From: Bosea sp. F3-2
GTDB lineage: Bacteria > Pseudomonadota > Alphaproteobacteria > Rhizobiales > Beijerinckiaceae
Direction of reading: 5' to 3'
Length of the DNA: 64,000 bases
Assembly (NCBI RefSeq): GCF_008253865.1
Contig: NZ_CP042331.1
Span: 2,170,001-2,234,000 of the forward strand
Both the position numbers and the translations under genes were made by a program. The notes under the pieces were generated by a model. It made no database searches, had not been told where the DNA came from, and saw only the letters and a list, made by a program, of their open reading frames with translations. Shown piece after piece: positions 53,992-62,113 of the stretch; the first letter of the stretch is position 1; the number at the start of each line of letters is the position of its first letter.

Positions 53992-54029
53992 TAGGCGAAA
54001 TCGACCATTAGATAAAATTAATTCGCCTA
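53992..54029. promoter_or_regulatory. Inverted repeat TAGGCGAA-N22-TTCGCCTA
   Basis: A perfect 8-bp inverted repeat (53992-53999 and 54022-54029) with an AT-rich spacer, upstream of the VOC gene. Placement and symmetry suggest an operator for the VOC-GMC-SBP genes. Confidence 0.45.
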
Positions 54030-54115
54030 CTCTCTCACATTAGAAAACCTCATTATAAAGCCGTAGTCTTTCAGCAAATTTCGAGTGCTATCAGTCAGTT
54101 AAGCCGCACCTGCTT

Positions 54116-55375
54116 TCAGCGAGAGAGCCCGAACCAGTCCGCGCGAACGGGATTGGGTTGGCGGGAGATGAGATCTGCAGCGAGGCAAGCGGATCCACAC
54201 GCAAGCGTCCAACCTAAGGCGCCATGGCCGACATTCAGGAAGAGGCCCTTCAAAGGCGCCCAATCTATTATCGGGCGACTATCCGGCGTGGCCGGCCGCA
54301 GTCCGGTCCATGGCTGAACATCACACTCCAGATCGAGATCAACGGTCTGCGAAGCTTGACTCATCAGAGCTTCAAGTCGGCGGCGCCGGACCTCCCTGTC
54401 CATCCCCACGAGATCGGCAATTCCCGCGACCCGCACTACAGGTCGCCCATCCCGAGTGAGGGGCGCAAATACGAGCTTTCGATCGGAATCGGTCACGGAA
54501 TGCTGTAGGGCTGGCGCTCGTGGCTTAGCCCTCGCGGTAATCGAATACCCCTTCATTGGATAGATCGGGAGCGAGATACCCGCTCCTCGAACGAAAGCGG
54601 GCGCGTCAGCCCCGAGTGCAATGACCACCAGATCAGCACGCAGATCGCCTTGGCTGCCGGCAGCACCCAAAACTTGGCCCTGTGAAACGATCAGGCTTCG
54701 AGCATGGAAGCCCAGCTCAAATTTCACGTTGGCTCGCCGATCGAGGCGATCCTTAAGCTCCCGACAGAACTTCAGGCAATCGCCGACCTCCTCGCTAGGC
54801 GTATAGACACCACCGGCCATCTCGCCGAGCGGAACCCTCAGACTGGGCTCCAATGCCAGGCACTCGCTAGCGCTGAGAATGGTCTGAGCTGCACCTTCTG
54901 CAGCCTGTCGTTCGATCTGGCGCCGGGCAGCGGCGAAGCTATTCACCTTCCGATAGAACACCAATTTGCCAGTGACCCGCCGATCAAAGGACAGATCTTC
55001 GGCACGAGCGAGTTCCGAAAGCCGGGCTTTGCTCAAACCTGAGAGTGCAAGCTGCGCCTTGGTCGTCTCAGCCACCGCCGCATCGGTACAGTACGCCAGG
55101 AAGCGCATGGCCCACTCTAGGAACTGGGGGTCAGGCACCGGCTTGATGCGCACCGGCCCAGTCCGGCGTAGCAACAGGCCGCCGAGCTTGCGCAAGGTTT
55201 CGGGCGACGCGAACGGCGCAACAAAGGAATACGATAGCTGTGCGCCATTCGCGAAACTCGTCTCAGCGGCGCACTCATGCCGACGATCAACAATCGTTAC
55301 TTCATGACCTCGCTCGGCCAATTCCCAAGCGGTGGTCAGTCCGATCACTCCCGCTCCGAGTACAACGATGTGCAT
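54116..55375 (-). CDS. D-amino-acid dehydrogenase-like FAD oxidoreductase (DadA family)
   Basis: A 419-residue DAO-type flavoprotein. It begins MHIVVLGAGVIGLTTAWELAERGHEVTIVDRR (as GAGVIGLTTAWELAERG), contains SFANGAQLSYSFVAPFASP and YPMKGYSITA, and ends with the FAD-binding WTGLRPATPDSRPIID and VGHGALGWTLACGSA. DadA-type enzymes oxidise D-amino acids to 2-oxo acids and pass electrons to the chain. ATG 55375 is preferred to an upstream ATG at 55390. It is divergent from a LysR gene, which likely regulates it. Confidence 0.9.
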   Translation of the reverse strand: MHIVVLGAGVIGLTTAWELAERGHEVTIVDRRHECAAETSFANGAQLSYSFVAPFASPETLRKLGGLLLRRTGPVRIKPVPDPQFLEWAMRFLAYCTDAAVAETTKAQLALSGLSKARLSELARAEDLSFDRRVTGKLVFYRKVNSFAAARRQIERQAAEGAAQTILSASECLALEPSLRVPLGEMAGGVYTPSEEVGDCLKFCRELKDRLDRRANVKFELGFHARSLIVSQGQVLGAAGSQGDLRADLVVIALGADAPAFVRGAGISLPIYPMKGYSITARAKPRAPALQHSVTDSDRKLVFAPLTRDGRPVVRVAGIADLVGMDREVRRRRLEALMSQASQTVDLDLECDVQPWTGLRPATPDSRPIIDWAPLKGLFLNVGHGALGWTLACGSACLAADLISRQPNPVRADWFGLSR

Positions 55376-55563
55376 CGACCATTTCCCCAACTATTGGGCG
55401 ACGCCGCGTACCGAACGAGGCGGCCGTCAGCTTCGGGCTATCGGCGCGAGGGCTTGAGGCGACCGAGGGGGCGCATGATAGCCGAGCTGGGGCATTAAAA
55501 AATTTGATTTTTCTTTCTCTTGAAATGAGCTTCTATCATGAGACCGGGACACTAGGCGTTCTC

Positions 55564-56442
55564 ATGGCCAACATCCGCTTCTTCAAGACCTTTGTCGCGA
55601 TATCGCAGCACGGCACTTTCAGCGGTGCAGCTGAAAAAATCGGGCTGACCCAGTCGGCTGTCAGTCTGCAAATGAATGCCTTAGAGCAGGACCTACGGCA
55701 TCCTCTTTTCGATCGCTCCTCGCGTGTCGCGAAGCTGAACAGCTTCGGTCAGTCGATACTCCCGCAGGTCGAGCGCCTGATAAAACTCTACGATGAGATT
55801 CGGGTCGCTTCGGCAGGCGCAGGCGACATTGCTGGTTCGATCAATGTCGGGTCGCTCATCTCTATGATGGGAGAAGTTTCGTCCGTTATCGCGAAACTCA
55901 AACTAACTCACCCACGGCTTAATGTTCATCTCGCTACAGATAAATCAAACGAGCTAAATCGACGTGCGGAAACTGGCGAGTTTGACCTCGTGATCTCCGT
56001 TCGATCCTCTGCTTACGCCAGAAGTCAATTAATGTGGACTCCCCTTTATTCAGAGCCAATGGTTCTCCTTGCTCACCGCAGTAGCCGCGGTCAATCAATG
56101 GAGGGCATTATAAAAGAAAAGCACTTCCTACGGTTTGATAAAACACAACAAACTGGAATACTTATAAATAGAGCCCTCCAAAAACTGGGAATAAAGACAA
56201 ATGATTTCCTTGAAATCAACTCCCTAGAAGCGATCGTTGAACTAGTACGGCAAGGCGTTGGTGTTTCGATCCTACCCTTTGTGCGCAATGCCACCTGGAC
56301 GTCCGACCCGTCGCTACATGTAGCCCCCCTTCCATCAGTGTCGATTAGTCGAACCATTGGAATACTCGAACGAAGGGAGAGTGAGCAGCAGCAGATAGTC
56401 AGCCTAATTCGGGACTACCTCATTAACGCCCCTCGAGACTGA
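55564..56442 (+). CDS. LysR-family transcriptional regulator
   Basis: A 292-residue LysR protein. The winged helix occupies residues 1-60 (RFFKTFVAISQHGTFSGAAE, LTQSAVSLQMNALEQDL), followed by the effector-binding domain (INVGSLISMMGEVSSV, LVRQGVGVSILPF). ATG 55564 gives the standard LysR start; upstream in-frame codons to 55240 overlap the divergent gene. The 3' half is noticeably more AT-rich than the surroundings, hinting at a different origin. It is divergent from the DadA-like gene, the classical LysR layout. Confidence 0.9.
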   Translation: MANIRFFKTFVAISQHGTFSGAAEKIGLTQSAVSLQMNALEQDLRHPLFDRSSRVAKLNSFGQSILPQVERLIKLYDEIRVASAGAGDIAGSINVGSLISMMGEVSSVIAKLKLTHPRLNVHLATDKSNELNRRAETGEFDLVISVRSSAYARSQLMWTPLYSEPMVLLAHRSSRGQSMEGIIKEKHFLRFDKTQQTGILINRALQKLGIKTNDFLEINSLEAIVELVRQGVGVSILPFVRNATWTSDPSLHVAPLPSVSISRTIGILERRESEQQQIVSLIRDYLINAPRD

Positions 56443-56483
56443 TGTAGACCCCATTTTGCTGATCGGTCATCGTTGGCGCGGCG

Positions 56484-57278
56484 TCATATTTCCACGACGC
56501 AGCGCGGATCAAATCCGGGGTTTTCGCGGTCACCGTGCACGTTCGGATACCCAGCCTGGTTGGCGAAGATCCGCGTCCTACCTACCCGATAATCGTGCGA
56601 TCCATGGTCATGGCCATGGATCCAGAGTTCGGGCTGAAGCTCCTGGATCACATGGCCAAGATCGGAGACAAAAGCGGGAGTGAGCGAGCTTCCTTCGTGT
56701 CTCGCCTGAATTGATTTTGGGTGCGGTGCGTGGTGTGTGATCACCACCGTCGGTCCGGCAAATGGTGTCCCGAGCTCGTGCCGAATGAAGGCAAGATCAA
56801 GCCTGTGCTCCGCCGCAGCATGCCAGGGCATAAACCGACTATAGTGACCGTCTTCCTGAAGATAACGGATCAGCCGATGGTCGTTGAGTGTCTGGCCCGC
56901 ATGAACCATGGAAGGCTTCGGCGTTCCGCGGATCCGGTAATCCGTCCACAAGATGCACCCAATAAAGCGCACGCCGCCGACAACGGCAGTCCGGCGAAAA
57001 AGCAGTTCGATGCCGGCGAGTTCGGCAGCCGCTCTACCCTCTGCCAGATTGGCCTTGAACTCTGACCGGTAGAACTCGTGATTCCCTGGCACGTAAATGA
57101 TTTGCCGTCCCCGAAGCGCTCCAAGCTCCCCTCGTTGTTGGGCCATCCATTCAACTGCTGTGGAAATCGGTTGCCCGATGTCGCCGGCGAAAACCGCCGC
57201 ATCGAAATCCGGCATTGGAGTGGGGAACGTGAACGGGCCAAATTCTAAATGCAGGTCGGAGATGACGAGCAATCGCAT
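56484..57278 (-). CDS. Calcineurin-like metallophosphoesterase
   Basis: A 264-residue phosphoesterase. All metal-binding motifs are visible: DLH (residues 8-10), GDIG (D33), GNHE (N66, H67), a later THHAPH and GHDHGSHDY. It would hydrolyse a phosphodiester or phosphomonoester; the natural substrate is unknown. It lies 34 bp downstream of the antitoxin-HAD fusion gene on the same strand, so the two are probably co-transcribed. Confidence 0.88.
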   Translation of the reverse strand: MRLLVISDLHLEFGPFTFPTPMPDFDAAVFAGDIGQPISTAVEWMAQQRGELGALRGRQIIYVPGNHEFYRSEFKANLAEGRAAAELAGIELLFRRTAVVGGVRFIGCILWTDYRIRGTPKPSMVHAGQTLNDHRLIRYLQEDGHYSRFMPWHAAAEHRLDLAFIRHELGTPFAGPTVVITHHAPHPKSIQARHEGSSLTPAFVSDLGHVIQELQPELWIHGHDHGSHDYRVGRTRIFANQAGYPNVHGDRENPGFDPRCVVEI

Positions 57279-57312
57279 TCTTCCTCCACACGATCTCAAT
57301 ATTTGGAATCTT

Positions 57313-58434
57313 TCAGCTGCGACCGGCGGGTTCACTCCGCCGCACCGTGGCAATTCGCTCGAACAGCTCGGTGACTTCACTTGGCGCGAAGAAAGAGACG
57401 TGCCCCGCATGTGATCGCTGGAACTCGTCGATCGGCATAGCGATTGCGTCGATGGTGCTCGGACCGAGCACGTCGGCCTCCAAATCATCACCAACGAAGA
57501 GGACCTCTGAAGGCTGCAGACCCAACTCGCGGCATACGAATCGGTAGATTTGTTGCTGCGGCTTCATCAGCCCTGAACGAAACGACAACACGAGCACGTC
57601 TGGTGGCCCCGGAAGCTTTTCGAGCAAAGCGTTCTCGTACGGCTGGGCGAGATTGGAACAGATCGCGATCTTAAATCCGGCACGACGCAGGTCGGCCCAC
57701 AGCAGGTCCATACCTTTTCGGAGGCGCGTCGACGCGCATTCCGCCGCGACGTCGGCCTCCAGCCTCGCTAGCAGCTTTTCACTAGCCGGTCGCGCCATCA
57801 GTTTCGCCAGCTCACGCAACCCCATTGGGCGCGTCATCGCCATCGTGCCAAGGGTTTCGGAAGGCTCGTGACGGAGCAGCGTTTGGTAAGGGCGCCTCTT
57901 GTCGGCGATCTCGACAACGGTCCCGAAGGCATCGAAGCACACCGCCTTGATGCTTCCCGAAAACACTCCCCAAGCCATTTCATCGCCCGGTTCGGCTGTA
58001 TCGCTCAGCTCGAGCTGAGCCCGCTCGGATGCGCCATCGGCGACCACGGCCAGATGTCGCCGGACAGCCATCTGGTCTTCGAACGAGCCTGAGAGAACCG
58101 CGAGTGGCGCACGACCATTGAATGGATAGAATTGACGGGCCCGCATCAGCCACCGCCGTTCCTCGCGACTGCCTTTGAGCGCGAATAAAAAGCGCCGGAG
58201 ATCGGCAAATACGCCTAGAACCGCCGAAAGGCGCATTAAGGTATCGGTTTCGAGCGCAAGCGGCTTTTGCTCTCGTGCAACCCTTCCCCATTTTTGCAAT
58301 TGCGCAACCGTGCAGCCGAGGAGCTGAGATTGCTCTCGCTCAGACAGATCCCATCGCCGCGCAATATTCAGGAATGTACGGATGCCGGGCGCGCTCACGC
58401 GGGAGCGCTCCTCAAGGCTTCGTTCTTCGATCAT
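57313..58434 (-). CDS. MbcA/ParS/Xre antitoxin-like domain fused to a HAD-superfamily hydrolase
   Basis: A 373-residue two-part protein. Residues 18-135 resemble the Xre/MbcA/ParS-like toxin-binding antitoxin (TFLNIARRWDLSEREQSQLLG, LMRLSAVLGVFADLRRFLF, PFNGRAPLAVLSG), a protein normally about 130 residues long and paired with a RES-domain toxin. Residues 162-360 are a complete HAD phosphatase/dehalogenase: nucleophile D168 in CFDAFGT, S260 in ICSN, K291 in LMKPQQ, and D316/D317 in FVGDDLEAD. No RES gene is seen beside it; a metallophosphoesterase follows. The single continuous frame and consistent codon use argue that the fusion is real. Confidence 0.8.
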   Translation of the reverse strand: MIEERSLEERSRVSAPGIRTFLNIARRWDLSEREQSQLLGCTVAQLQKWGRVAREQKPLALETDTLMRLSAVLGVFADLRRFLFALKGSREERRWLMRARQFYPFNGRAPLAVLSGSFEDQMAVRRHLAVVADGASERAQLELSDTAEPGDEMAWGVFSGSIKAVCFDAFGTVVEIADKRRPYQTLLRHEPSETLGTMAMTRPMGLRELAKLMARPASEKLLARLEADVAAECASTRLRKGMDLLWADLRRAGFKIAICSNLAQPYENALLEKLPGPPDVLVLSFRSGLMKPQQQIYRFVCRELGLQPSEVLFVGDDLEADVLGPSTIDAIAMPIDEFQRSHAGHVSFFAPSEVTELFERIATVRRSEPAGRS

Positions 58435-58738
58435 TGCAATCCTCGATTAGGATGACCTGGTCGCAGAGAGGCAAAGAGGCGGAACGACGCACCGTGCTGT
58501 TGGGGGCCGACCGCACGCGTTCGTTGAAACCGGATCGATCGGCGCGATCGCGCCGCGACTATTGTGTAGGGGAAATCATCCCGCTGCCCTCGACCCGCAG
58601 CGGGGCATTTGTCATGCTTGCGGAACGACGGAACTCGACATCAACCGATGCCCATCTCGCATTGTCGCTCGCTGTGCTCAGCGGGGCGAGTTTGATGTCG
58701 GAGGTTCGCAGGAATCTAGGGTGAAAAGTGCGGCACGG
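58435..58738. other. Divergent intergenic region: HAD fusion / XRE regulator
   Basis: A 304-bp gap between divergent genes. An ORF crossing it on the plus strand overlaps the start of the HAD fusion antisense and shows no recognisable domain. The XRE gene may start upstream of 58739, within this region. Confidence 0.45.
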
Positions 58739-59152
58739 ATGAGCTCTCAGTCGAAAATACCCATACAAAAGGATGGATCACCGAACTCCGCCAAGCCGTT
58801 CGGCGACAGCTCTTATTATACAAGCTCCATAAAATTATTCCATAAAAATGATTGCGGCGCTGCCCTCCTGACTGGAGCGGGCTTCCTGCCTATGCCTGCA
58901 GACGCGCCGATCCGCGGGTTCGTTTGCCGGGCCGCGAGGCTTCTTTTGGGACACACGCAAGATTGGCTTTCAGAGACCGCAGATGTGTCCCGGAAGACGC
59001 TTTTTGATTTCGAAGCCGGCGATATTGAGCCAAAAGTCACCTTGAACATTCGTCTCCGCAGAGCCCTGGAGGGAGCCGGGGCCAGCTTTGTAAGTGGGGA
59101 TTCCGTTGAGGGCGTCGTGGTTTTTACAAAGCCCCCGCAAACCGATCTCTAA
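58739..59152 (+). CDS. XRE-family helix-turn-helix protein
   Basis: A 137-residue protein with a C-terminal Xre-type helix-turn-helix (residues about 62-120: GFVCRAARLLLGHTQDWLSE, VSRKTLFDFEAGDIEP) and a short VEGVVVF tail, a layout common in small alphaproteobacterial regulators. The first 50 residues are variable. The start is uncertain; the frame is open further upstream to 58562. Divergent from the antitoxin-HAD fusion, it may repress that operon. Confidence 0.72.
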   Translation: MSSQSKIPIQKDGSPNSAKPFGDSSYYTSSIKLFHKNDCGAALLTGAGFLPMPADAPIRGFVCRAARLLLGHTQDWLSETADVSRKTLFDFEAGDIEPKVTLNIRLRRALEGAGASFVSGDSVEGVVVFTKPPQTDL

Positions 59153-60410
59153 GCGCTCCTTGGCTCCGGGCGTTAACCATAATGCACGGCATTTGATGAT
59201 TTTATTTTACATTTTGTATAATATCTAACGAGCTCAAGACGAGAAACCCGCCTCCTCGATCCTGAGCGATAGCTGCTGCCTACTCGCTACCTGGCTTAAT
59301 CCAACGCGAGGGTTTCAGATGATCCACAGCCTGCGGTCCCCTCTTCCTTCCGTCGCCCGTGCAGCATTGCGCTCGGCTCCAGTCAGCATTCCGGGTGGGC
59401 GACGCCCATCTTCGGCTCGCCGTTGGCCGGGAGGAGAACTTCCCAATGACCCAATGCTCCTCGATGAGGAGTTTGACGAGATCGGGTGCGAGGCGCCCAT
59501 GCTTTTGCGGATTGTGAACCAGCCCTAGCACAAGTCCGAAGATGTGGGGTCAGTCGCTCGGCCGCTTCCGTGGAGACGCCAAGCCATCGACAACCGCTAT
59601 AGCGGCGCCTCGCTCCTTGCTCGGAGCCGATGGCGATAGCCTCTGCCCGACAGTGAAGGATATTCCGGAAGCCGGCTTAGCCGTCGACGCGCAAAGACCG
59701 CCCTGGCGTTGTCGAACCTATAACACATCGGGCCGCGAAGCGTTGTTCAACCAAATTATCTCGAGCAGCGAGCCTGCAAAGAAAAAGGCGGTCGTTGGAC
59801 TAAAACCGAACGCTTTCGGCCTCCAATCCGTTGACAAGAAATGATATTTCTGAAGCGGAACGGAGAGAATAACTTGTTTATATACGATCTATTAACGCTG
59901 TTTTCATGGGCTTAAATTCGTAATCGTCCTCAACGCCCAGTGAACGGGAAATTGAAGGACGAAACAATAAATTGCCGAAAAATACTGCGGCGAAATAAAA
60001 TTTCTGACCTCGTGCATGCGCCCGCGCGTGCATTATACATGCGCGCGTGTCAGCCCGGCTGGATATCCGTCAAGGCCGACTCCGAATTTCCGACCCTTCC
60101 GAAATTCGCCGAGCGCATAACGGAAATTCGGCCGGATTCTTTCTGCTTGCTTGGAAAATTGGTCATCCATCAGACTCGTACATGCCGAACGAAATTACCG
60201 GTTCGGTTTGGAGTGAAGACGCATCCGTTTGACCAATATTAAGATCGTATTTGAGCTCGCGAGGACCGTGGCTGATGGCCACCCCTCCCCCAACAGCCAT
60301 CGCGGATGCTTCGGAGCACGCCTCATCGGCGTGCTCGCTGTCGTCCCGCCTCGTCTCAGAGGAGAACTCTTGAGAAGCGTCTAATTGCAGCCCGGTAGAG
60401 GAGCCCGAGC
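59153..60410. other. Gene-poor stretch before the Tn7-like element
   Basis: About 1.26 kb with no convincing gene. Base composition changes sharply: AT-rich at about 59190-59230 and 59840-60000, GC-rich elsewhere. Short frames on both strands lack recognisable domains. A 9-bp hairpin lies at 60314-60336. This patchwork suits a junction between chromosome and mobile DNA, but I could not identify terminal repeats. Confidence 0.5.
60314..60336. other. Perfect 9-bp hairpin upstream of small ORF
   Basis: GAGCACGCC (60314-60322) and GGCGTGCTC (60328-60336) with a 5-nt loop TCATC. No T-run follows. It may be an operator or an mRNA leader structure for the ORF at 60411. Confidence 0.4.
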
Positions 60411-60644
60411 ATGGATAAACTCGCAGGCCTGATGGTCCGCCTGGTGCAGATGAACAGCGAATTGGGAGAACACGTATTCGACCGAGCGGTGAATGCCGCG
60501 TCGATCGAGATTGCTCGTGTTGCTCTCGAACACGCCGAAGCAATTGCCAGCCGACGCTCCTGGCGCCCGGAGATCATCCTGTTCCCGGTGGAGCGCGTCC
60601 ACCATGGAGGAAGCGAGACGACGAACGACGACGATCAAAAATGA
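60411..60644 (+). CDS. Small hypothetical protein
   Basis: A 77-residue protein that I do not recognise. Two helices are likely (LAGLMVRLVQMNSELGEHVF, ASIEIARVALEHAEAIASR) with an acidic C-terminal tail. Support for it being real: a GAGGAG ribosome binding site 6-11 bp before the ATG, and a perfect terminator hairpin right after its stop. It lies upstream of the tnsA-like gene and may be a transposon passenger. Confidence 0.5.
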   Translation: MDKLAGLMVRLVQMNSELGEHVFDRAVNAASIEIARVALEHAEAIASRRSWRPEIILFPVERVHHGGSETTNDDDQK

Positions 60645-60647
60645 AAA

Positions 60648-60679
60648 GGGCATTCCGGGCTCAACCGGAATGCCCTCTT
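60648..60679. terminator. Intrinsic terminator after small ORF
   Basis: A perfect 11-bp stem GGGCATTCCGG (60648-60658) and CCGGAATGCCC (60665-60675) with a 6-nt loop, an upstream A-rich tract and TCTT downstream. It could stop transcription in both directions and insulates the following transposition operon. Confidence 0.85.
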
Positions 60680-60845
60680 GTCCGAAGCCGCTTCCTCCTT
60701 GGCCTGAGAACCGTCGGAAGCGGCCATCCCTGAACCCGGCGTAAGCCGCACCCAGTCCTTCTCGTGTACACGTGCGCACGACGCGGCGCAAGCGTAATGC
60801 GAGTGTTCTGGGCAGGCGGCTGCGCGTCATAAAGACGAAGGCAGC

Positions 60846-61544
60846 ATGTTAAACCAAGTTCTCCCCCGTTCACCTGCTCCAATTTGGCAGGGCCCAAAGG
60901 AATCCCGTGGATATCGCGCAGTCGATAGCCGAAGCCGAGGCGCTTGCCGTGTCGCAACAGTCGTCTTTGGCTACAAGATATTTTGCGAAAGCTATCTCGA
61001 GCGGCACATTCTCTATGGCGGCGAAGCCAATTCTAACGTCGTTGACATCCAGGAGCAGCTGCCGCCGGTACTGTATCCGACCCCGGATGGGAAACTGCGT
61101 CGACACCATTTCGACTTCCGGTTCACCCTCCTCTGCGGGACGCGGCTCGCGATTGCGGTGAAGCCGTCGGCCAGCGCCGAAAAACATCAGCTCCTTGAGG
61201 AACTCAAGTTAATCGCGCCACACATGCCGGCCGACTTGGCCGATGGCGTGTTGCTCATGACGGAGAAGGACGTTCCGAAGGACCTCGTCGCAAACGCAAC
61301 GTTTCTGCATCACGCTAAGCGCGAGTCCAACCCCGAGCATGACGAGATCGTCCGCGCGATCGTGTCTGACGGCACCGTCATGACAATCGGATCTGTCGTC
61401 GCCAAAAGCGGCTTGGAAGGGGCTGCTTTCAGGACGATCGGACGGCTGATCGGTCGCCAAGAGATAAATGTGCTCGACGACGGGATATACGATTATCCCA
61501 CTCGAATTCAGGCGGCGGCTCACGTGGAGGCGCTGGCAGCATGA
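60846..61544 (+). CDS. tnsA: TnsA-like transposon endonuclease
   Basis: A 232-residue protein. A TnsA/restriction-endonuclease-like core is visible: CESYLERHIL (E49 and E52), RRHHFDFRF (D90) and AIAVKPSAS (K106), followed by a C-terminal part that in TnsA contacts TnsC. TnsA cuts the 5' ends of the transposon so that TnsB can mobilise it by cut-and-paste. The N-terminal 35 residues are not conserved and the true start may be later. The stop overlaps the next gene by 4 bp. Confidence 0.75.
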   Translation: MLNQVLPRSPAPIWQGPKESRGYRAVDSRSRGACRVATVVFGYKIFCESYLERHILYGGEANSNVVDIQEQLPPVLYPTPDGKLRRHHFDFRFTLLCGTRLAIAVKPSASAEKHQLLEELKLIAPHMPADLADGVLLMTEKDVPKDLVANATFLHHAKRESNPEHDEIVRAIVSDGTVMTIGSVVAKSGLEGAAFRTIGRLIGRQEINVLDDGIYDYPTRIQAAAHVEALAA

Positions 61545-62113
61545 GTGTTTTCTACATCTGCCTCAGCGCAACCGACCGCCTTTGGATCAAGGGGCAGGCG
61601 TATCGATTGATCGAGCGCCTTGAGGCGAGCCACCTCCTACTCAACGAGGACACTCGCACGGTTCACGCCTGGAACGATGACGATCTGGAACGGCTGCGGT
61701 TAGCTGGCGAGATCCGCATTGAGCGTCATCGCCTTCGCCCGACATCGCCACCGCCACAAGTGTCCCAAGTAGTGGCTACCCAGCTGATTGCTGAGCTGCC
61801 ACAGCGAGACAGGGAGCGTATCAATCGCCGGGAAGTGTATTGCCGCCGCTTCCTCGAAATGGAGCGCGCCGGAGAGGCTAAGCGTTCTGACGCGGCCATG
61901 CATCGAGCGATTGCAATCATCCATGCCGAAATGAATGAAGCCGAATGGCTTGCCGCCGGCCGGTTAGCTAAAGCTCGTCATTCCGCTGGCCATATCGTCG
62001 CAGTCCGTCCTCCGCCAAGTGTCCGAACAATGCGGCGGGCATTGAAGATGCTTGAGCATTCGGGCTGTCCAGGAATGGCAACCGCAGCTCGCACGAACAG
62101 GAGAGCAAAATGA
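61541..62113 (+). CDS. Stand-alone homologue of the TnsB N-terminal region
   Basis: A 190-residue protein that aligns along its length with the first 200 or so residues of the next gene product. Both have DRLWIxGxxYR, HLLLxED, LAGEIRIER (LAGEVRIER in the next), RREVYCRRFLEMERAGEA (RREIYCTRFLEMARAGEA in the next) and a late PPSxxTxRRxLKxxE. It has no DDE catalytic domain. It may bind transposon ends or regulate the transposase. ATGA overlaps link it to both neighbours. I do not know this gene from described Tn7-like elements. Confidence 0.75.
   Translation: MSVFYICLSATDRLWIKGQAYRLIERLEASHLLLNEDTRTVHAWNDDDLERLRLAGEIRIERHRLRPTSPPPQVSQVVATQLIAELPQRDRERINRREVYCRRFLEMERAGEAKRSDAAMHRAIAIIHAEMNEAEWLAAGRLAKARHSAGHIVAVRPPPSVRTMRRALKMLEHSGCPGMATAARTNRRAK

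Noticed and set aside
58275..58724. 149-codon rightward ORF across the HAD-fusion start
   Set aside because: Antisense to a well-supported gene at its 5' part, no domain, and biased composition typical of shadow frames.
59280..59531. 83-codon leftward ORF starting MLGLVHNPQKHGRL
   Set aside because: The first 30 residues look protein-like but the rest is low-quality, no RBS or neighbour supports it; may be a relic, not called.
59542..59844. 100-codon rightward ORF
   Set aside because: No recognisable domain, no convincing start signal, composition like non-coding DNA.
60012..60050. GCGCGC-rich alternating stretch that could form a hairpin or Z-DNA
   Set aside because: The inverted repeat is imperfect and explained by simple CG/TG alternation; no regulatory link visible.
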